Source: Afipia sp.
Lineage (GTDB): Bacteria > Pseudomonadota > Alphaproteobacteria > Rhizobiales > Xanthobacteraceae
Direction: 5' to 3'
Assembly (NCBI GenBank): GCA_024508675.1
Contig: JANINQ010000001.1
Location: 248,001 to 312,000, forward strand
Length of the DNA: 64,000 bases
Positions within the stretch are counted from its first letter, which is position 1, and every line of letters begins with the position of its first letter. Shown here piece after piece: positions 37,182 through 46,825 of this stretch. Under the pieces are notes generated by a model. It did not search any database and was not told the DNA's origin. It saw only the letters and a list, made by a program, of their open reading frames with translations. The position numbers and the translations under genes were made by a program.

Positions 37182-39653
37182 ATGAACTTCTCCACCCCCC
37201 TCCCCATCGATGCGGTTCTGGACGGCCTGACATCGACGCTCGCGCGCAGCAGCACGGCCGTGCTGGTCGCGCCGCCGGGCGCGGGCAAGACCACGCGCGT
37301 GCCTTTGACGCTGCTTGATGCGGATTGGGCGAAAGGCAAGAAAATCATCGTGCTGGAGCCGCGCCGGATCGCCGCGCGCGCTGCCGCCGAACGCATGGCG
37401 CAGACATTGGGCGAGAAAGTCGGGGAGACGGTCGGCTATCGCGTGCGCTTTGGTTCAAAAGTATCGCGCGCAACGCGGATCGAGGTGGTCACCGAAGGTA
37501 TCTTCACCCGCCAGATTCTCGACGATCCTGAACTGTCCGGCATCGCCGCCGTGCTGTTCGATGAATTCCATGAGCGATCGCTGGATGCCGACCTCGGCCT
37601 TGCGCTCGCGCGTGATGCGCAGACCGGGTTGCGGGAGGATCTGCGCATTCTCGTGATGTCCGCGACGCTCGATGGCGCGCGCGTCGCCAAACTGCTCGGC
37701 GACGCGCCGGTGGTCGAGAGCGAGGGCCGCGCCTATCCCGTCGAGACGCGCTATCTCGGCCGAAAACCCGACGTGCCAATCGAACGCCAGATGGCGGATG
37801 CCATCGCGACAGCGTTGCGCGCAGACAGCGGCTCGGTGCTGGCATTCCTGCCGGGCGCGGCGGAAATCCGCCGTACGCAAAACTTTCTCAGCGAGCGTGT
37901 CGGCGATCCGAACACCGAGATCGTGCCGCTGTTCGGTGCGCTCGATGCCGGCGTGCAGGACCGTGCGATTTCGCCTGCGCCCAAAGGCCAGCGCAAGGTA
38001 GTGCTCGCGACCTCGATCGCGGAAACCTCATTGACCATCGAAGGCGTGCGCATCGTTGTCGATTCCGGTATGGCGCGGGTGCCGCGCTATGAGCCCGACA
38101 TCGGCTTGACCCGGCTCGAAACCATCCGTGCGTCGCGCGCGGCGGTCGACCAGCGCAGGGGCCGCGCGGGCCGCACCGAGCCCGGCGTCTGCTACCGGCT
38201 GTGGGACGAACCGCAGACTGCCTCGCTGGAAGCCTACACGCGGCCCGAGATTCTGTCCGCCGATCTGTCGTCGCTGGTGCTCGATCTGGCGCATTGGGGC
38301 GCGACCGATCCGTCGGCGCTGGCGTTTCTTGATCCGCCGCCGCTGCCTGTGCTGACCGAGGCGTGCAATCTGCTGCGCGAACTGAATGCGCTCGATGATG
38401 CAGGCCGCATCACGCTGGAAGGCAACAGCCTGCGTGCGCTGGCGTTGCCGCCGCGCCTCGCGCGCATGATTGTCGATTCGCATCGGCTTGGTTCAGGTGA
38501 TGAGGCAGCGCTGATCGCTGCCGTGCTCACCGAACGCGGGCTTGGCGGCGACAGCGCCGATCTCGATGCGCGGCTAGACAATTTCCGCCGCGACCGCTCG
38601 CAGCGCGCGCAAAGCGCGCGGCAACTGGCCGAGCGTTGGGCGAAGCAGGTCGCGGCGAATGAGCCGTTCGATGCGGTGGACCGTTCGCTCTCCACGGGAC
38701 TCATGCTCGCGCTCGCCTTTCCCGATCGCGTGGCGCGCAATCGCGGCAACGGATCGTTCGTGCTGGCCAACGGGCGCGGCGCGAGCGTCGAGCAGACCTC
38801 GGCGCTGGCGAAGTCGCCTTATATCGCTGTGGCCGAACTGACCGGAACGGCAGCAAACGGGCGTATCCTGCTGGCTGCGCCGATCACGCAAACGGAGATC
38901 GAGCAGCAGTTCGCGGATCACATCCAGAGCGATGACGAGATCACGTTCGATCGCAATGCGATGGCGCTGCGCGCCCGACGCAGGAGGAAACTTTATGCGA
39001 TCACGCTGTCGGAGCAGACCCTTCAAGTCTCGCCGTCAATGGAGACGGCGCGCGTGCTGGCCGATGGTCTTGTCGCTGCGGGGCTTGATCGGTTGCCATG
39101 GTCGAAGGCGCTCAGGCAGTGGCGTGATCGCGTGATGTTTCTGCGCGCAGCATCTCCGGAAGACTGGCCGGATTTATCCGACGATGCGCTTGCAGAGACA
39201 CGCGCCGATTGGTTGGTGCCTGCGCTGTACGACAAGACGTCGCTTTCGAATTTTTCCGCCGGCGATCTCTCCGATGCGCTGGTGAATCTGCTGCCGTGGG
39301 ATGCGCGCTCAAAGCTCGACCGCGAAGCGCCGACGCATTTCGAGGCGCCCACAGGAACCTCGCTGCCGATCGACTATGAGGCCGAGCAGGGGCCGACCAT
39401 TGCGGTGAGGCTGCAGGAGTTGTTCGGGCTTAATGTCCATCCTTCCATTGCCAAGGGGAAGATTCCGCTGGTGCTGGAACTGCTGTCGCCCGCGCATCGC
39501 CCGGTGCAGGTGACGCGCGACCTACCGGGCTTCTGGCGCGGGTCCTATGCCGCCGTGCGCTCGGACCTGCGTGGGCGCTATCCGCGCCATCCCTGGCCGG
39601 AAGACCCGGCCTCCGCGCTCCCGACCCGCCGGGTCAAGCCGCGCGGGACCTGA
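37182..39653 (+). CDS. hrpB: ATP-dependent helicase HrpB (DEAH/RHA family)
   Basis: An 823-residue helicase of normal HrpB length. Walker A is APPGAGKTTRVP (about residue 31), motif II is DEFHER, motif III SAT (VMSATLDG), and the second RecA domain has SIAETSLTIEGV and QRRGRAGRTEPG. The C-terminal HrpB domain ends near LPGFWRGSYAAVRSDLRGRYPRHPWPEDP, the family's signature end. Its RNA substrate in bacteria is not well established. The start lies just after the composite repeat, so the transcript leader includes one repeat hairpin. Confidence 0.94.
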   Translation: MNFSTPLPIDAVLDGLTSTLARSSTAVLVAPPGAGKTTRVPLTLLDADWAKGKKIIVLEPRRIAARAAAERMAQTLGEKVGETVGYRVRFGSKVSRATRIEVVTEGIFTRQILDDPELSGIAAVLFDEFHERSLDADLGLALARDAQTGLREDLRILVMSATLDGARVAKLLGDAPVVESEGRAYPVETRYLGRKPDVPIERQMADAIATALRADSGSVLAFLPGAAEIRRTQNFLSERVGDPNTEIVPLFGALDAGVQDRAISPAPKGQRKVVLATSIAETSLTIEGVRIVVDSGMARVPRYEPDIGLTRLETIRASRAAVDQRRGRAGRTEPGVCYRLWDEPQTASLEAYTRPEILSADLSSLVLDLAHWGATDPSALAFLDPPPLPVLTEACNLLRELNALDDAGRITLEGNSLRALALPPRLARMIVDSHRLGSGDEAALIAAVLTERGLGGDSADLDARLDNFRRDRSQRAQSARQLAERWAKQVAANEPFDAVDRSLSTGLMLALAFPDRVARNRGNGSFVLANGRGASVEQTSALAKSPYIAVAELTGTAANGRILLAAPITQTEIEQQFADHIQSDDEITFDRNAMALRARRRRKLYAITLSEQTLQVSPSMETARVLADGLVAAGLDRLPWSKALRQWRDRVMFLRAASPEDWPDLSDDALAETRADWLVPALYDKTSLSNFSAGDLSDALVNLLPWDARSKLDREAPTHFEAPTGTSLPIDYEAEQGPTIAVRLQELFGLNVHPSIAKGKIPLVLELLSPAHRPVQVTRDLPGFWRGSYAAVRSDLRGRYPRHPWPEDPASALPTRRVKPRGT

Positions 39654-39784
39654 GAATTAACTCTTCCCTCACCCTTATTTCGGAAAAAGCCCTGTTTGCG
39701 CGCGTCGGCCGATTGAGCTTCGGCCTGCCGTTGTGCGGTTCGCGTAAGGTTCACGCGGGACCGGGTGAATACAGGTGTAGGCGT

Positions 39785-40324
39785 ATGCGTACCATCTTGA
39801 TTCTGGCGGCCGTGCTGATCGTGTTCGGAACGTCCATGGCCAAGGTTGCGGACAACATGACCAGCGAACGGGCGCAGGCCAAGGCCGCCGACAAGGCGCG
39901 GTCTATGAATGCCTTTGCTTCCGTGCAGCCGCAGACCACCGGCAACGCCGGCCGCCGCAGCGTCACCATTGCGCGCGACAGCCGCGGCCACTTCCAGACC
40001 GATGCCCGTGTCGATGGCCGCCGTCTCGCCTTCATGGTCGATACCGGCGCTTCGGTCATCGCGCTGAACGAATCCTCCGCCGCGCAGATCGGCGTCCGCC
40101 CGCGCCCGAGCGACTATACCGCGAATGTTTCCACTGCGAACGGCTCGATCAAGGCCGCGCGCACGCGCCTCGCGATGGTCGATATCGGCGGGCTTGTGGT
40201 GCGCGATGTCGATGCGTTGGTGCTGCCGGATGAAGCGCTGTCGGAAAACCTGCTTGGCCTGTCGTATCTGTCCAGGCTGCGGCGCTTTGAAATGGCGAAC
40301 GGCAAGCTGGTGATGGAGCAGTAA
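39785..40324 (+). CDS. Retropepsin-like aspartic protease, TIGR02281 family
   Basis: A 179-residue protein anchored by one N-terminal segment (ILILAAVLIVFGTSMA). The periplasmic part has FMVDTGASVIALNESSAAQIG, the Asp-Thr-Gly active site of clan AA proteases that work as homodimers, and ends with LLGLSYLSRLRRFEMANGKLVMEQ, typical of the TIGR02281 family. Substrate unknown. ATG 39785 opens the membrane segment directly; it lies 130 bp after hrpB. The stop is six bases from the end of the convergent methyltransferase gene. Confidence 0.88.
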   Translation: MRTILILAAVLIVFGTSMAKVADNMTSERAQAKAADKARSMNAFASVQPQTTGNAGRRSVTIARDSRGHFQTDARVDGRRLAFMVDTGASVIALNESSAAQIGVRPRPSDYTANVSTANGSIKAARTRLAMVDIGGLVVRDVDALVLPDEALSENLLGLSYLSRLRRFEMANGKLVMEQ

Positions 40325-40329
40325 GTTCC

Positions 40330-40932
40330 TCACATTCGCCGGAACACGACGCTCAGATTATTCGCGGGCATCTCGGTAACGACCGGCCCGGAAAATCCGC
40401 TGTCCCTCGCCAGTGCTGCGACGGTTTCCAGATCGCGCAGCCCCCATTCCGGATTTCGCGACTTCAGGCTTTCATCGAACGCTTCATTGCTCGGCGCGGT
40501 GACCACATTTGCGCGGCGATAAGGCCCATAGAGATAAAGCGGCGCTCCTGCGGGCAGGAGCTTTGCAGCGCCGTGAAACAGGCCCTCGCTCGCCCGCCAT
40601 GGCGCGATGTGGATCATGTTAATGCACAGGATGGCATCCGCTGCATTGACCGGCCATTGAGCTGATGTCGCGTCCAGCATCACCGGGGGCCGGATATTTG
40701 TCAGGCTGCTATCCTGCGTCCACGCCGCGATGCTTTGCAGGGCGGCGTCCTCGGGATCGGATGGCTGGAAGGTGAGGTCTGGAAACGCCCGCGCGAAATG
40801 CACCACATGCTCGCCCGATCCGCTGGCGATTTCCAGCACAAGCCCGGAGGCAGGAAGCATGTCGCGCAGCAGGGCGAGGATGGCGTCGCGGTTGCGCGCC
40901 GTGGCGGGGTATTCAAGGCGGCGGTCGGTCAT
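40330..40932 (-). CDS. DUF938 SAM-dependent methyltransferase-like protein
   Basis: A 200-residue soluble protein. The SAM-binding loop is VLEIASGSGEHVVHFA, followed by QPSDPEDAALQSI and the DUF938 signature INMIHIAPWRASEGLF. The family is class I methyltransferase-like; the substrate is unknown. It is divergent from the phosphoglucomutase gene with ~145 bp between starts. Confidence 0.9.
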   Translation of the reverse strand: MTDRRLEYPATARNRDAILALLRDMLPASGLVLEIASGSGEHVVHFARAFPDLTFQPSDPEDAALQSIAAWTQDSSLTNIRPPVMLDATSAQWPVNAADAILCINMIHIAPWRASEGLFHGAAKLLPAGAPLYLYGPYRRANVVTAPSNEAFDESLKSRNPEWGLRDLETVAALARDSGFSGPVVTEMPANNLSVVFRRM

Positions 40933-41078
40933 GGCGTGCTCGATGTGAATGCTGGCTAAACGGGATCGCTGCCAATATGCCGTAATTCGCTCCTAAATGC
41001 GTGGCTCCCGCCTTTCCACGGTTCCATGCATTCGCTAAAGCTGCTGGATATTGCCCGCCCTGCCATGAGGCCCCTTGA

Positions 41079-42578
41079 ATGTTTCCGAAGCCCAAGCCCG
41101 AACTGATTCCGAACACCTATGCCTACGAGTCCGAGCCGATGGTGAAGGCGACCGGCTTCCGCGAATACGACGCGCGTTGGCTGTTCGGCAAGGAAATCAA
41201 CCTGATGGGCATTCAGGCGCTGGGCATGGGCCTCGGCACCCTGATCGCCGAGATGGGCCAGAAGCAGGAGATCGTCACCGCCCACGATTTCCGCGGCTAT
41301 TCGGCCTCGATCAAATACGCGCTGATCTCGGGCCTTCTGGCCTCCGGCTGCAAGGTGCATGACATCGGCCTGGCTGTGACGCCGATGGCGTATTTCGCGC
41401 AGTTCGATCTCGACGTGCCATGCGTCGCGATGGTCACCGCCTCGCACAACGACAACGGCTGGACCGGCGTGAAGATGGGCGCGAACCGTCCGCTGACTTT
41501 CGGGCCTGACGAGATGGATCGCCTGAAGGACATCGTGCTCAACGCCGATTTCAAGCTGAAGCCCGCAGGCGGCTATCAGTTCCACGAGAATTTCCCGGCG
41601 CGCTATATCGCAGACCTCACCAACCGGCCGAAGCTGAAGCGCAAGCTGAAGGTCGTGGTCGCCTGCGGCAACGGCACTGCGGGTGCGTTCGCGCCGAAGG
41701 TGATGGAAGCGATCGGCTGCGAGGTGATCCCGCTCGATGTTGATCTCGATCACACCTTCCCGAAATACAATCCCAATCCCGAAGACATGGAAATGCTCCA
41801 TGCCATTCGTGATGCGGTGCTGGAGCACAAGGCCGATGTCGGCCTTGGCTTCGACGGCGACGGCGACCGCTGCGGCGTGGTGGACAACACCGGCGAGGAA
41901 ATCTTCGCCGACAAGGTCGGCGTGATGCTGGCGCGCGACATGTCTGCGATCCACAAAAACGCGCAGTTCGTGGTGGACGTGAAGTCGACCGGTCTCTTCG
42001 TGACGGACCCGGTGCTGGAAAAGCAGGGCGCGCATACGACCTACTGGAAGACCGGCCATTCCTACATGAAGCGCCGCACCCATGAACTGAAGGCACTGGC
42101 CGGCTTCGAGAAGTCCGGTCACTTCTTCTTCAACGCGCCGATCGGCCGCGGTTATGACGACGGCCTCGTGTCGGCAATTGCCGTGTGCGAGATGCTGGAC
42201 CGTGCGCCGGGCAAGACCATGGCGGACCTGAAAGACGCGCTGCCGAAGACCTGGTCGTCGCCGACCATGTCGCCGCACTGCGCGGACGAAACAAAATATG
42301 GAATCGTCGCGCAGGTGGTGAAGCATTTCGAGGACGTGAAGGCCAAGGGCGGCAAGGTTGCCGGTCAGCCGATCCGCGATCTTGTCACCGTCAATGGCGT
42401 ACGCGTCACCTGCGAGGACGGAAGCTGGGGCCTGGTGCGCGCCTCATCCAACAAGCCGGAGCTTGTGGTGGTGGTGGAAAGCCCAGTCTCCGAAAAGCGG
42501 ATGCGCGACATGTTCGAGGCGATGGACTCTGTGCTGCGCACCCATCCGGAAGTCGGCGAATACAATCAGAAGATCTGA
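41079..42578 (+). CDS. Phosphomannomutase/phosphoglucomutase
   Basis: A 499-residue alpha-D-phosphohexomutase that interconverts hexose 1- and 6-phosphates for polysaccharide precursors. The phosphoserine loop is TASHNDNGWTG with S122, the metal loop is GFDGDGDRCG and the sugar-binding loop is GFEKSGHFFF. The phosphate-contact loop lies in the C-terminal domain (VRASSNKPELVVVVE). Together with UDP-glucose dehydrogenase in this window it supports surface glycan synthesis. The choice between glucose and mannose cannot be made from sequence, so no symbol is given. Confidence 0.92.
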   Translation: MFPKPKPELIPNTYAYESEPMVKATGFREYDARWLFGKEINLMGIQALGMGLGTLIAEMGQKQEIVTAHDFRGYSASIKYALISGLLASGCKVHDIGLAVTPMAYFAQFDLDVPCVAMVTASHNDNGWTGVKMGANRPLTFGPDEMDRLKDIVLNADFKLKPAGGYQFHENFPARYIADLTNRPKLKRKLKVVVACGNGTAGAFAPKVMEAIGCEVIPLDVDLDHTFPKYNPNPEDMEMLHAIRDAVLEHKADVGLGFDGDGDRCGVVDNTGEEIFADKVGVMLARDMSAIHKNAQFVVDVKSTGLFVTDPVLEKQGAHTTYWKTGHSYMKRRTHELKALAGFEKSGHFFFNAPIGRGYDDGLVSAIAVCEMLDRAPGKTMADLKDALPKTWSSPTMSPHCADETKYGIVAQVVKHFEDVKAKGGKVAGQPIRDLVTVNGVRVTCEDGSWGLVRASSNKPELVVVVESPVSEKRMRDMFEAMDSVLRTHPEVGEYNQKI

Positions 42579-42606
42579 AGCATTCCGGCTGCTGCAGGAA
42601 TTGATG

Positions 42607-42696
42607 TCGTCGTGCCCGGCCTTGTGCCGGGCATGACGTATTAAAGAGCTATCGACAAGGAAGACGTGGATGACCGGGTCGATTCCGGCCATGACG
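42607..42696. repeat. Dispersed palindromic repeat (~90 bp)
   Basis: A hairpin TGCCCGGC-N4-GCCGGGCA-type core (42613-42633) is followed by AAGACGTGGATGACCGGG and ends CCGGCCATGAC. It shares the layout and the GTGGAT and GGCCATGAC ends with the copies at 18541 and 55750. Confidence 0.75.
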
Positions 42697-42709
42697 AATG
42701 TATCGTTTG

Positions 42710-43585
42710 TCATTCGACCAGCTTCACAAATTCCTTTTCTGCCTGCGTCTGATGCCGTTCCTTGTGGCGCAGCAGGTAGAAGCTGCGCGATGGCAGCGGC
42801 ATTTTGAGCGAGACCAGCGTCCCCGCCATCAGGGTGTTGGCCGCGACCAGTTTTGACAGGATGGTGGCGCCGCCGCCCGCGATCACGGCACCGCGGACAG
42901 ATTCATTGGACGGCAGTTCGAGCGCGATCCGAATATCGTTCTTCTTCAGCCCGAGCCCGGCCATCGCCATCTCAAAAACCTTGCGCGTGCCCGAGCCATG
43001 TTCGCGCGCGATCCAGCTCGCGGCTTTCAGCTCATTCAGCGTTGGCGCGCGCTTCCTCGCCCAGGGATGAGAGCCGCCGACCACCAGCACAAGCTCATCT
43101 TCGGCAACAACACGAGCCGACAGCGCGGGCTCGTCGATCCTGCCTTCGGCAAATCCGAGATCGGCGCGGCCATCGATGACCCACGCCGCTACCTGCTCGG
43201 TGTTGCCGATCTTCAGATCGAGGGTGATACCGGGATAGAGCGCGTGATAACGCTGGATGAATGGCGGCAGCCAGTAATTGCCGACGGTCTGGCTTGCAGC
43301 CAGTGACAGCGATCCGCGCTTCAGACCGGCCAGATCCGCCAGCATCGCTTCGGCGGCAGTCGAACGGGCCAGGACTGCTCGGGCCTCGATCAGAAACAGT
43401 TTTCCTGCGGAGGTCAGCTTGATGTTGCGCCCGACGCGGTCGAACAGCCGGACGACATGACGCTCCTCGAGCGCGGCGATGGCCGCGCTGGTGGCCGATT
43501 GCGTCAAATGGAGCGCTTCGGCCGCGCGCGTCATGTGCTCCTGCTCCGCGACAGCGACGAAAATCCGCAACTGCTCCAGCGTCAT
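42710..43585 (-). CDS. LysR-family transcriptional regulator
   Basis: A 291-residue regulator. The helix-turn-helix lies in residues ~18-40 (MTRAAEALHLTQSATSAAIAAL), and the effector-binding domain fills ~90-290 (LSLAASQTVGNYWLPPFI, then LGFAEGRIDEPAL). This subgroup, related to CysB/CbbR-type proteins, is often found with yeiH. It lies nine bases after yeiH on the same strand, so it is cotranscribed with its probable target and may bind the palindrome upstream of yeiH. The effector is unknown. Confidence 0.92.
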   Translation of the reverse strand: MTLEQLRIFVAVAEQEHMTRAAEALHLTQSATSAAIAALEERHVVRLFDRVGRNIKLTSAGKLFLIEARAVLARSTAAEAMLADLAGLKRGSLSLAASQTVGNYWLPPFIQRYHALYPGITLDLKIGNTEQVAAWVIDGRADLGFAEGRIDEPALSARVVAEDELVLVVGGSHPWARKRAPTLNELKAASWIAREHGSGTRKVFEMAMAGLGLKKNDIRIALELPSNESVRGAVIAGGGATILSKLVAANTLMAGTLVSLKMPLPSRSFYLLRHKERHQTQAEKEFVKLVE

Positions 43586-43594
43586 GATGTTTCC

Positions 43595-44683
43595 CTAGGA
43601 TGTGATCTTCACCAGCATCAAGCTGAATGTCGCGATGAAGAGAAAGGCCACCGCGCCGAGAAGTAGCGGACGCAGCCCCTTGGCGCGAAGTTTTGCAATG
43701 TCGGTCTCCAGCCCCATTGCCGCCAGCGCCATGGCCAGCAGGATGGTCGTGATGGTGACGATGATGCTCTTCACGTCGGGTGGGATGGTGATGACGCTGT
43801 TGACACCGACCATGGCGACAAAACCCAGCACGAACCACGGCATCGGCGGACGTACGGCGGTATGTGCTGCACTGGACTTCGCGTTGCGCCGGGTTGCCAT
43901 CAGGCCAAGCGCAATCACCATGGGCGCTAGCATTGCCACGCGTGACAGCTTGGCGATGGTGCCGAATTCGCCCGCTTGCTTGCCATCCTGAAAAGCAGCA
44001 GCGATCACCTGTGCGATCTCGTGGATCGATGCGCCACTCCACAAGCCATAGGCGCGTGGATTGAGATGCAGCAGGCCCGGCAGCAGCGGATAGACGAACA
44101 TCGCAACCGAGCCGAACACGGTGACGCAGGCCACGGCATAGGCGACGTCCTCGTCATGGGCGCTGGTGACCGTGTTGGTGGTGATGACGGCGGATGCCCC
44201 GCAGATCGAGGTGCCTGCCGCGATCAGTTGTGTGAGTCCCTTCTCGACGCCGAGCAGGCCGCCAAGCCATGTGGTGAACAGAAACGTCGCGATCAGCGTC
44301 AATGCGATCACAGCCAGGCCTGTCGCGCCGACTTCCACGATCTGCGCCGCAGTTAGTTGCAATCCGAGCAGGATGATGGCGAAGCGAAGAATCTTGCGCA
44401 GCGCGAAGGTGACGCCGGCTTTGGCCCGCGCAGGTGTGCCGACCATGTTGTGAAACAGCATGCCTGCGACAATCGCGAGAATGAGCGGGCTGAATGTCGA
44501 GGCCTCCGGCAATTCACGCAGACCAAAGGCCGCAGCGGTGATCAGGCCGGTGAGAACCAGCCCCGGCCAGATGCCGGAGGTGAGCGCTGCCGGATGAAGG
44601 CGGATGGCTTGATAGCGGGCTTGGCCAGTGCCGGGCACGACGGTGTCGTGTTTGCGATGGGCGAGTAGCGTTTGCGTTGTCAT
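43595..44683 (-). CDS. YeiH-family putative sulfate/sulfite exporter
   Basis: A 362-residue inner-membrane protein with about ten hydrophobic segments. [31 protein letters not shown] ([19 protein letters not shown]) and [19 protein letters not shown] are the core motifs of the YeiH/UPF0324 family. ATG 44683 has GGAG seven bases upstream; the longer reading is rejected. Members are proposed to export sulfite or related oxyanions, but direct evidence for this protein is lacking. It heads a two-gene unit with the LysR regulator. Confidence 0.9.
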   Translation of the reverse strand: MTTQTLLAHRKHDTVVPGTGQARYQAIRLHPAALTSGIWPGLVLTGLITAAAFGLRELPEASTFSPLILAIVAGMLFHNMVGTPARAKAGVTFALRKILRFAIILLGLQLTAAQIVEVGATGLAVIALTLIATFLFTTWLGGLLGVEKGLTQLIAAGTSICGASAVITTNTVTSAHDEDVAYAVACVTVFGSVAMFVYPLLPGLLHLNPRAYGLWSGASIHEIAQVIAAAFQDGKQAGEFGTIAKLSRVAMLAPMVIALGLMATRRNAKSSAAHTAVRPPMPWFVLGFVAMVGVNSVITIPPDVKSIIVTITTILLAMALAAMGLETDIAKLRAKGLRPLLLGAVAFLFIATFSLMLVKITS

Positions 44684-44733
44684 GGCCGAACTCCGGGTTT
44701 CCGGCCAAAGCATCGGAGATCCCGATAGATTAG

Positions 44734-44747
44734 TATAATTGATTATA
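44734..44747. promoter_or_regulatory. Candidate LysR-type operator upstream of yeiH
   Basis: TATAAT-N2-ATTATA lies ~50 bases before the yeiH start in an AT-rich patch within GC-rich sequence. It fits the T-N11-A rule for LysR regulators, and the -10 box may overlap it. Confidence 0.45.
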
Positions 44748-44786
44748 TATGTATTTCTGATCGATAAAAATGATTATTTGGAAATG

Positions 44787-44819
44787 AAAAATGCGCGGCC
44801 ATGTTGAGTGGCCGCGCAT
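44787..44819 (-). terminator. Rho-independent terminator after the chemoreceptor gene
   Basis: An 11-bp stem (ATGCGCGGCCA with TGGCCGCGCAT, loop of seven) ends in a T-run on the minus strand, just after the chemoreceptor stop. Confidence 0.9.
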
Positions 44820-44845
44820 CATGAAAGTTGATCCGGGAAGGAAGG

Positions 44846-46315
44846 TCAGGCCGCGCGGATCGAAGCCAGGAAGCCTTCAACTTCCGCTTTCAGCCGTTCC
44901 GACTGTGACGAGAGGCCGCCGGCTGCGTGAAGCAGCTGGGTGACCGCCTGTCCGGCTTCCTGCGAGGCGGTGTTGACCCCTGCAATGTTCTGATCGACCT
45001 CGCGGCTTCCGCTTGCGGCCTGCTGGATGTTGCCGGCGATTTCGCGGGTCGCGGCATTCTGCTGTTCGACCGCCGCGGAGATGGCGTTTGAGATTCGGTT
45101 GATCTCGGAAATGGTTTCGCCGATGGTCTGGATCGCGGTCACGGCTTCAGCGGTCGCGGACTGGATGTCTCCGATCTGCAGCGAGATGTCCTCTGTTGCC
45201 TTCGCGGTCTGGGTCGCGAGCGCCTTCACTTCACTGGCGACCACTGCAAAGCCCCGTCCATGTTCGCCCGCGCGGGCGGCTTCAATAGTTGCGTTCAGCG
45301 CCAGCAGATTGGTCTGGCTGGCGATGGTCTGGATCAGGGTGACGACCTCACCGATCTTCTGGGTGCCGGACGCAAGGCTCTCGACCACGGTATTGGTCTT
45401 GCGCGCTTCCTCGGCGGCCTTGCTGGCGATCTGCGATGACCGTGTGACCTGGCTGCCGATCTCGCCGATCGATGCCGTCAGTTCCTCTGTGGCGGATGCG
45501 ACCGTCTCTACATTCTGCGACGCCTGTGCGGACGCGGCGGCGGCGGAGGCCGCCTGCCGCGCTGTCTGCTCGGCGCTGCTGCTGATGGCCGATGATGTCT
45601 GATGCATGTCCCTGGCCGCGTCGGCAACTTCGCCGACGATGCGTCCGACATTGCGCTCGAATGTTGCGGCGAGTTCGCGGCGCGCATTGGCGCGCTGCGT
45701 ACCGGCGCGGGATTCCGCTTCGCTGCGCTCAATGCTTGCACGCTCGACAGCGGCGCGTGCCGCTTCAGCTTCACTGGTGTTGCGCGCGGCGACATCGAAC
45801 AACTGGGCGAGTTCGATCACGATCCACACCAGCACGGCGGTTTCGAGAATCAGAATCGTCGCATGCAGGACAACACGGCCGAGATCGGCGCCGCCGGGAT
45901 AGAGCGCGGCAGGGAGCAGGAAGTTCAGTGCAAGGTGATGCACCGCGACGGCAACGGTTCCGGCAAGGATCGCGCGATAGTCGCAGTAGGCGACGAGCGC
46001 GGCCAGCGCGGCGAAGAAATACATGTGCATGTCAGGCTGCCACGGATGGCCGGACATCTGGTAGACGAGGAGCGAGACGTCGCCCATCAGCGCCACCGCC
46101 ACGATCAGCCGCGTCGCGAGTTCGCTGCCCGCCGTTCGCCATGACCAGGTCGCGACGATGGCAAGGCCTGTCATGGTTGCGACCGGCACCATCCAGTCGG
46201 TGCCGCGCAGAAGGCCGACCGCGGCCGAAATCGGCACATGGAGCCACAGCAGGGTGATGAGCGCCTTGCTAGCGGTTTCACGCAATGCATGGAGATCGGC
46301 GGCTTTCGTTGTCAT
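44846..46315 (-). CDS. Methyl-accepting chemotaxis protein with membrane-embedded sensor
   Basis: A 489-residue chemoreceptor. The first ~190 residues hold about six hydrophobic segments with very short loops, so there is no periplasmic ligand domain; histidines in the segments ([26 protein letters not shown]) may matter for sensing. No clear HAMP domain is seen. The coiled-coil signalling domain has the conserved tip [20 protein letters not shown] and [17 protein letters not shown], which contact CheA/CheW. ATG 46315 overlaps the stop of a small upstream membrane protein gene by 4 nt. The message ends at the terminator at 44787. Confidence 0.93.
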   Translation of the reverse strand: MTTKAADLHALRETASKALITLLWLHVPISAAVGLLRGTDWMVPVATMTGLAIVATWSWRTAGSELATRLIVAVALMGDVSLLVYQMSGHPWQPDMHMYFFAALAALVAYCDYRAILAGTVAVAVHHLALNFLLPAALYPGGADLGRVVLHATILILETAVLVWIVIELAQLFDVAARNTSEAEAARAAVERASIERSEAESRAGTQRANARRELAATFERNVGRIVGEVADAARDMHQTSSAISSSAEQTARQAASAAAASAQASQNVETVASATEELTASIGEIGSQVTRSSQIASKAAEEARKTNTVVESLASGTQKIGEVVTLIQTIASQTNLLALNATIEAARAGEHGRGFAVVASEVKALATQTAKATEDISLQIGDIQSATAEAVTAIQTIGETISEINRISNAISAAVEQQNAATREIAGNIQQAASGSREVDQNIAGVNTASQEAGQAVTQLLHAAGGLSSQSERLKAEVEGFLASIRAA

Positions 46316-46677
46316 ACACCGGATCCTTCTGGTCTGGTTGCCGTTAAATTTGAGAAACAAGCCGCGACGGCCTGCGGATCGAGCGCAAACCACGCGCCGG
46401 CCTCACGCAGCCGCGTCAATCCGTCGCCGGGTGCGGGCTGCACGATGATGATCGCGGATACCGCTCCGGTGCGGACGACTGACGCGCCCGCAACCGCGAT
46501 TGCCGACATGGACTGTTGTGCGCTCCACCAGGGTGGAAAGATCGCCGCGACTGCCTTCGCGTCCGCGCGGGCCTGCAGCGAGATCGTCGCGATGATGGCC
46601 GCGCTGACAAACAGCAAGGCTCCAGCCTGCAACCAGGCAGACCTGCTGCTCGCAGGGATTTTTGGCGCGGGCTTCAT
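46312..46677 (-). CDS. Small single-pass membrane or exported protein coupled to the chemoreceptor
   Basis: Family not recognised. The 121-residue product has one N-terminal hydrophobic segment ([17 protein letters not shown]) and a ~80-residue periplasmic part with a second moderately hydrophobic stretch ([13 protein letters not shown] and AVSAIIIVQ). The last part reads [22 protein letters not shown]. Its stop overlaps the chemoreceptor start (ATGA), so both are made together, and a role as accessory sensor is inferred from this alone. Confidence 0.7.
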   Translation of the reverse strand: MKPAPKIPASSRSAWLQAGALLFVSAAIIATISLQARADAKAVAAIFPPWWSAQQSMSAIAVAGASVVRTGAVSAIIIVQPAPGDGLTRLREAGAWFALDPQAVAACFSNLTATRPEGSGV

Positions 46678-46775
46678 CGGCCGGAAAATACGGCGGTAAA
46701 GCTAACTTCGCGTAAATTTGCAGTACGGGCCTTGTTTCGCAGTGCGAGACGCGGCGTATCTGACGCGGAAATGCA

Positions 46776-46804
46776 AACGGGCCGCGCTTGTGGCGCAGCC
46801 CGTT
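46776..46804 (-). terminator. Terminator-like hairpin after the Lrp-family gene
   Basis: AACGGGC and GCCCGTT pair around an inner GCGC stem; on the minus strand it is followed by TTTGCATTT. It lies ~20 bases beyond the stop of the regulator gene. Confidence 0.5.
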
Positions 46805-46825
46805 ATATGCGTCAAAGCTCTGGCG

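Noticed and set aside
40956-42326. A 456-codon open frame antisense to the phosphohexomutase
   Set aside because: It covers a gene with intact phosphoserine and metal loops; the antisense product has no recognisable motif.
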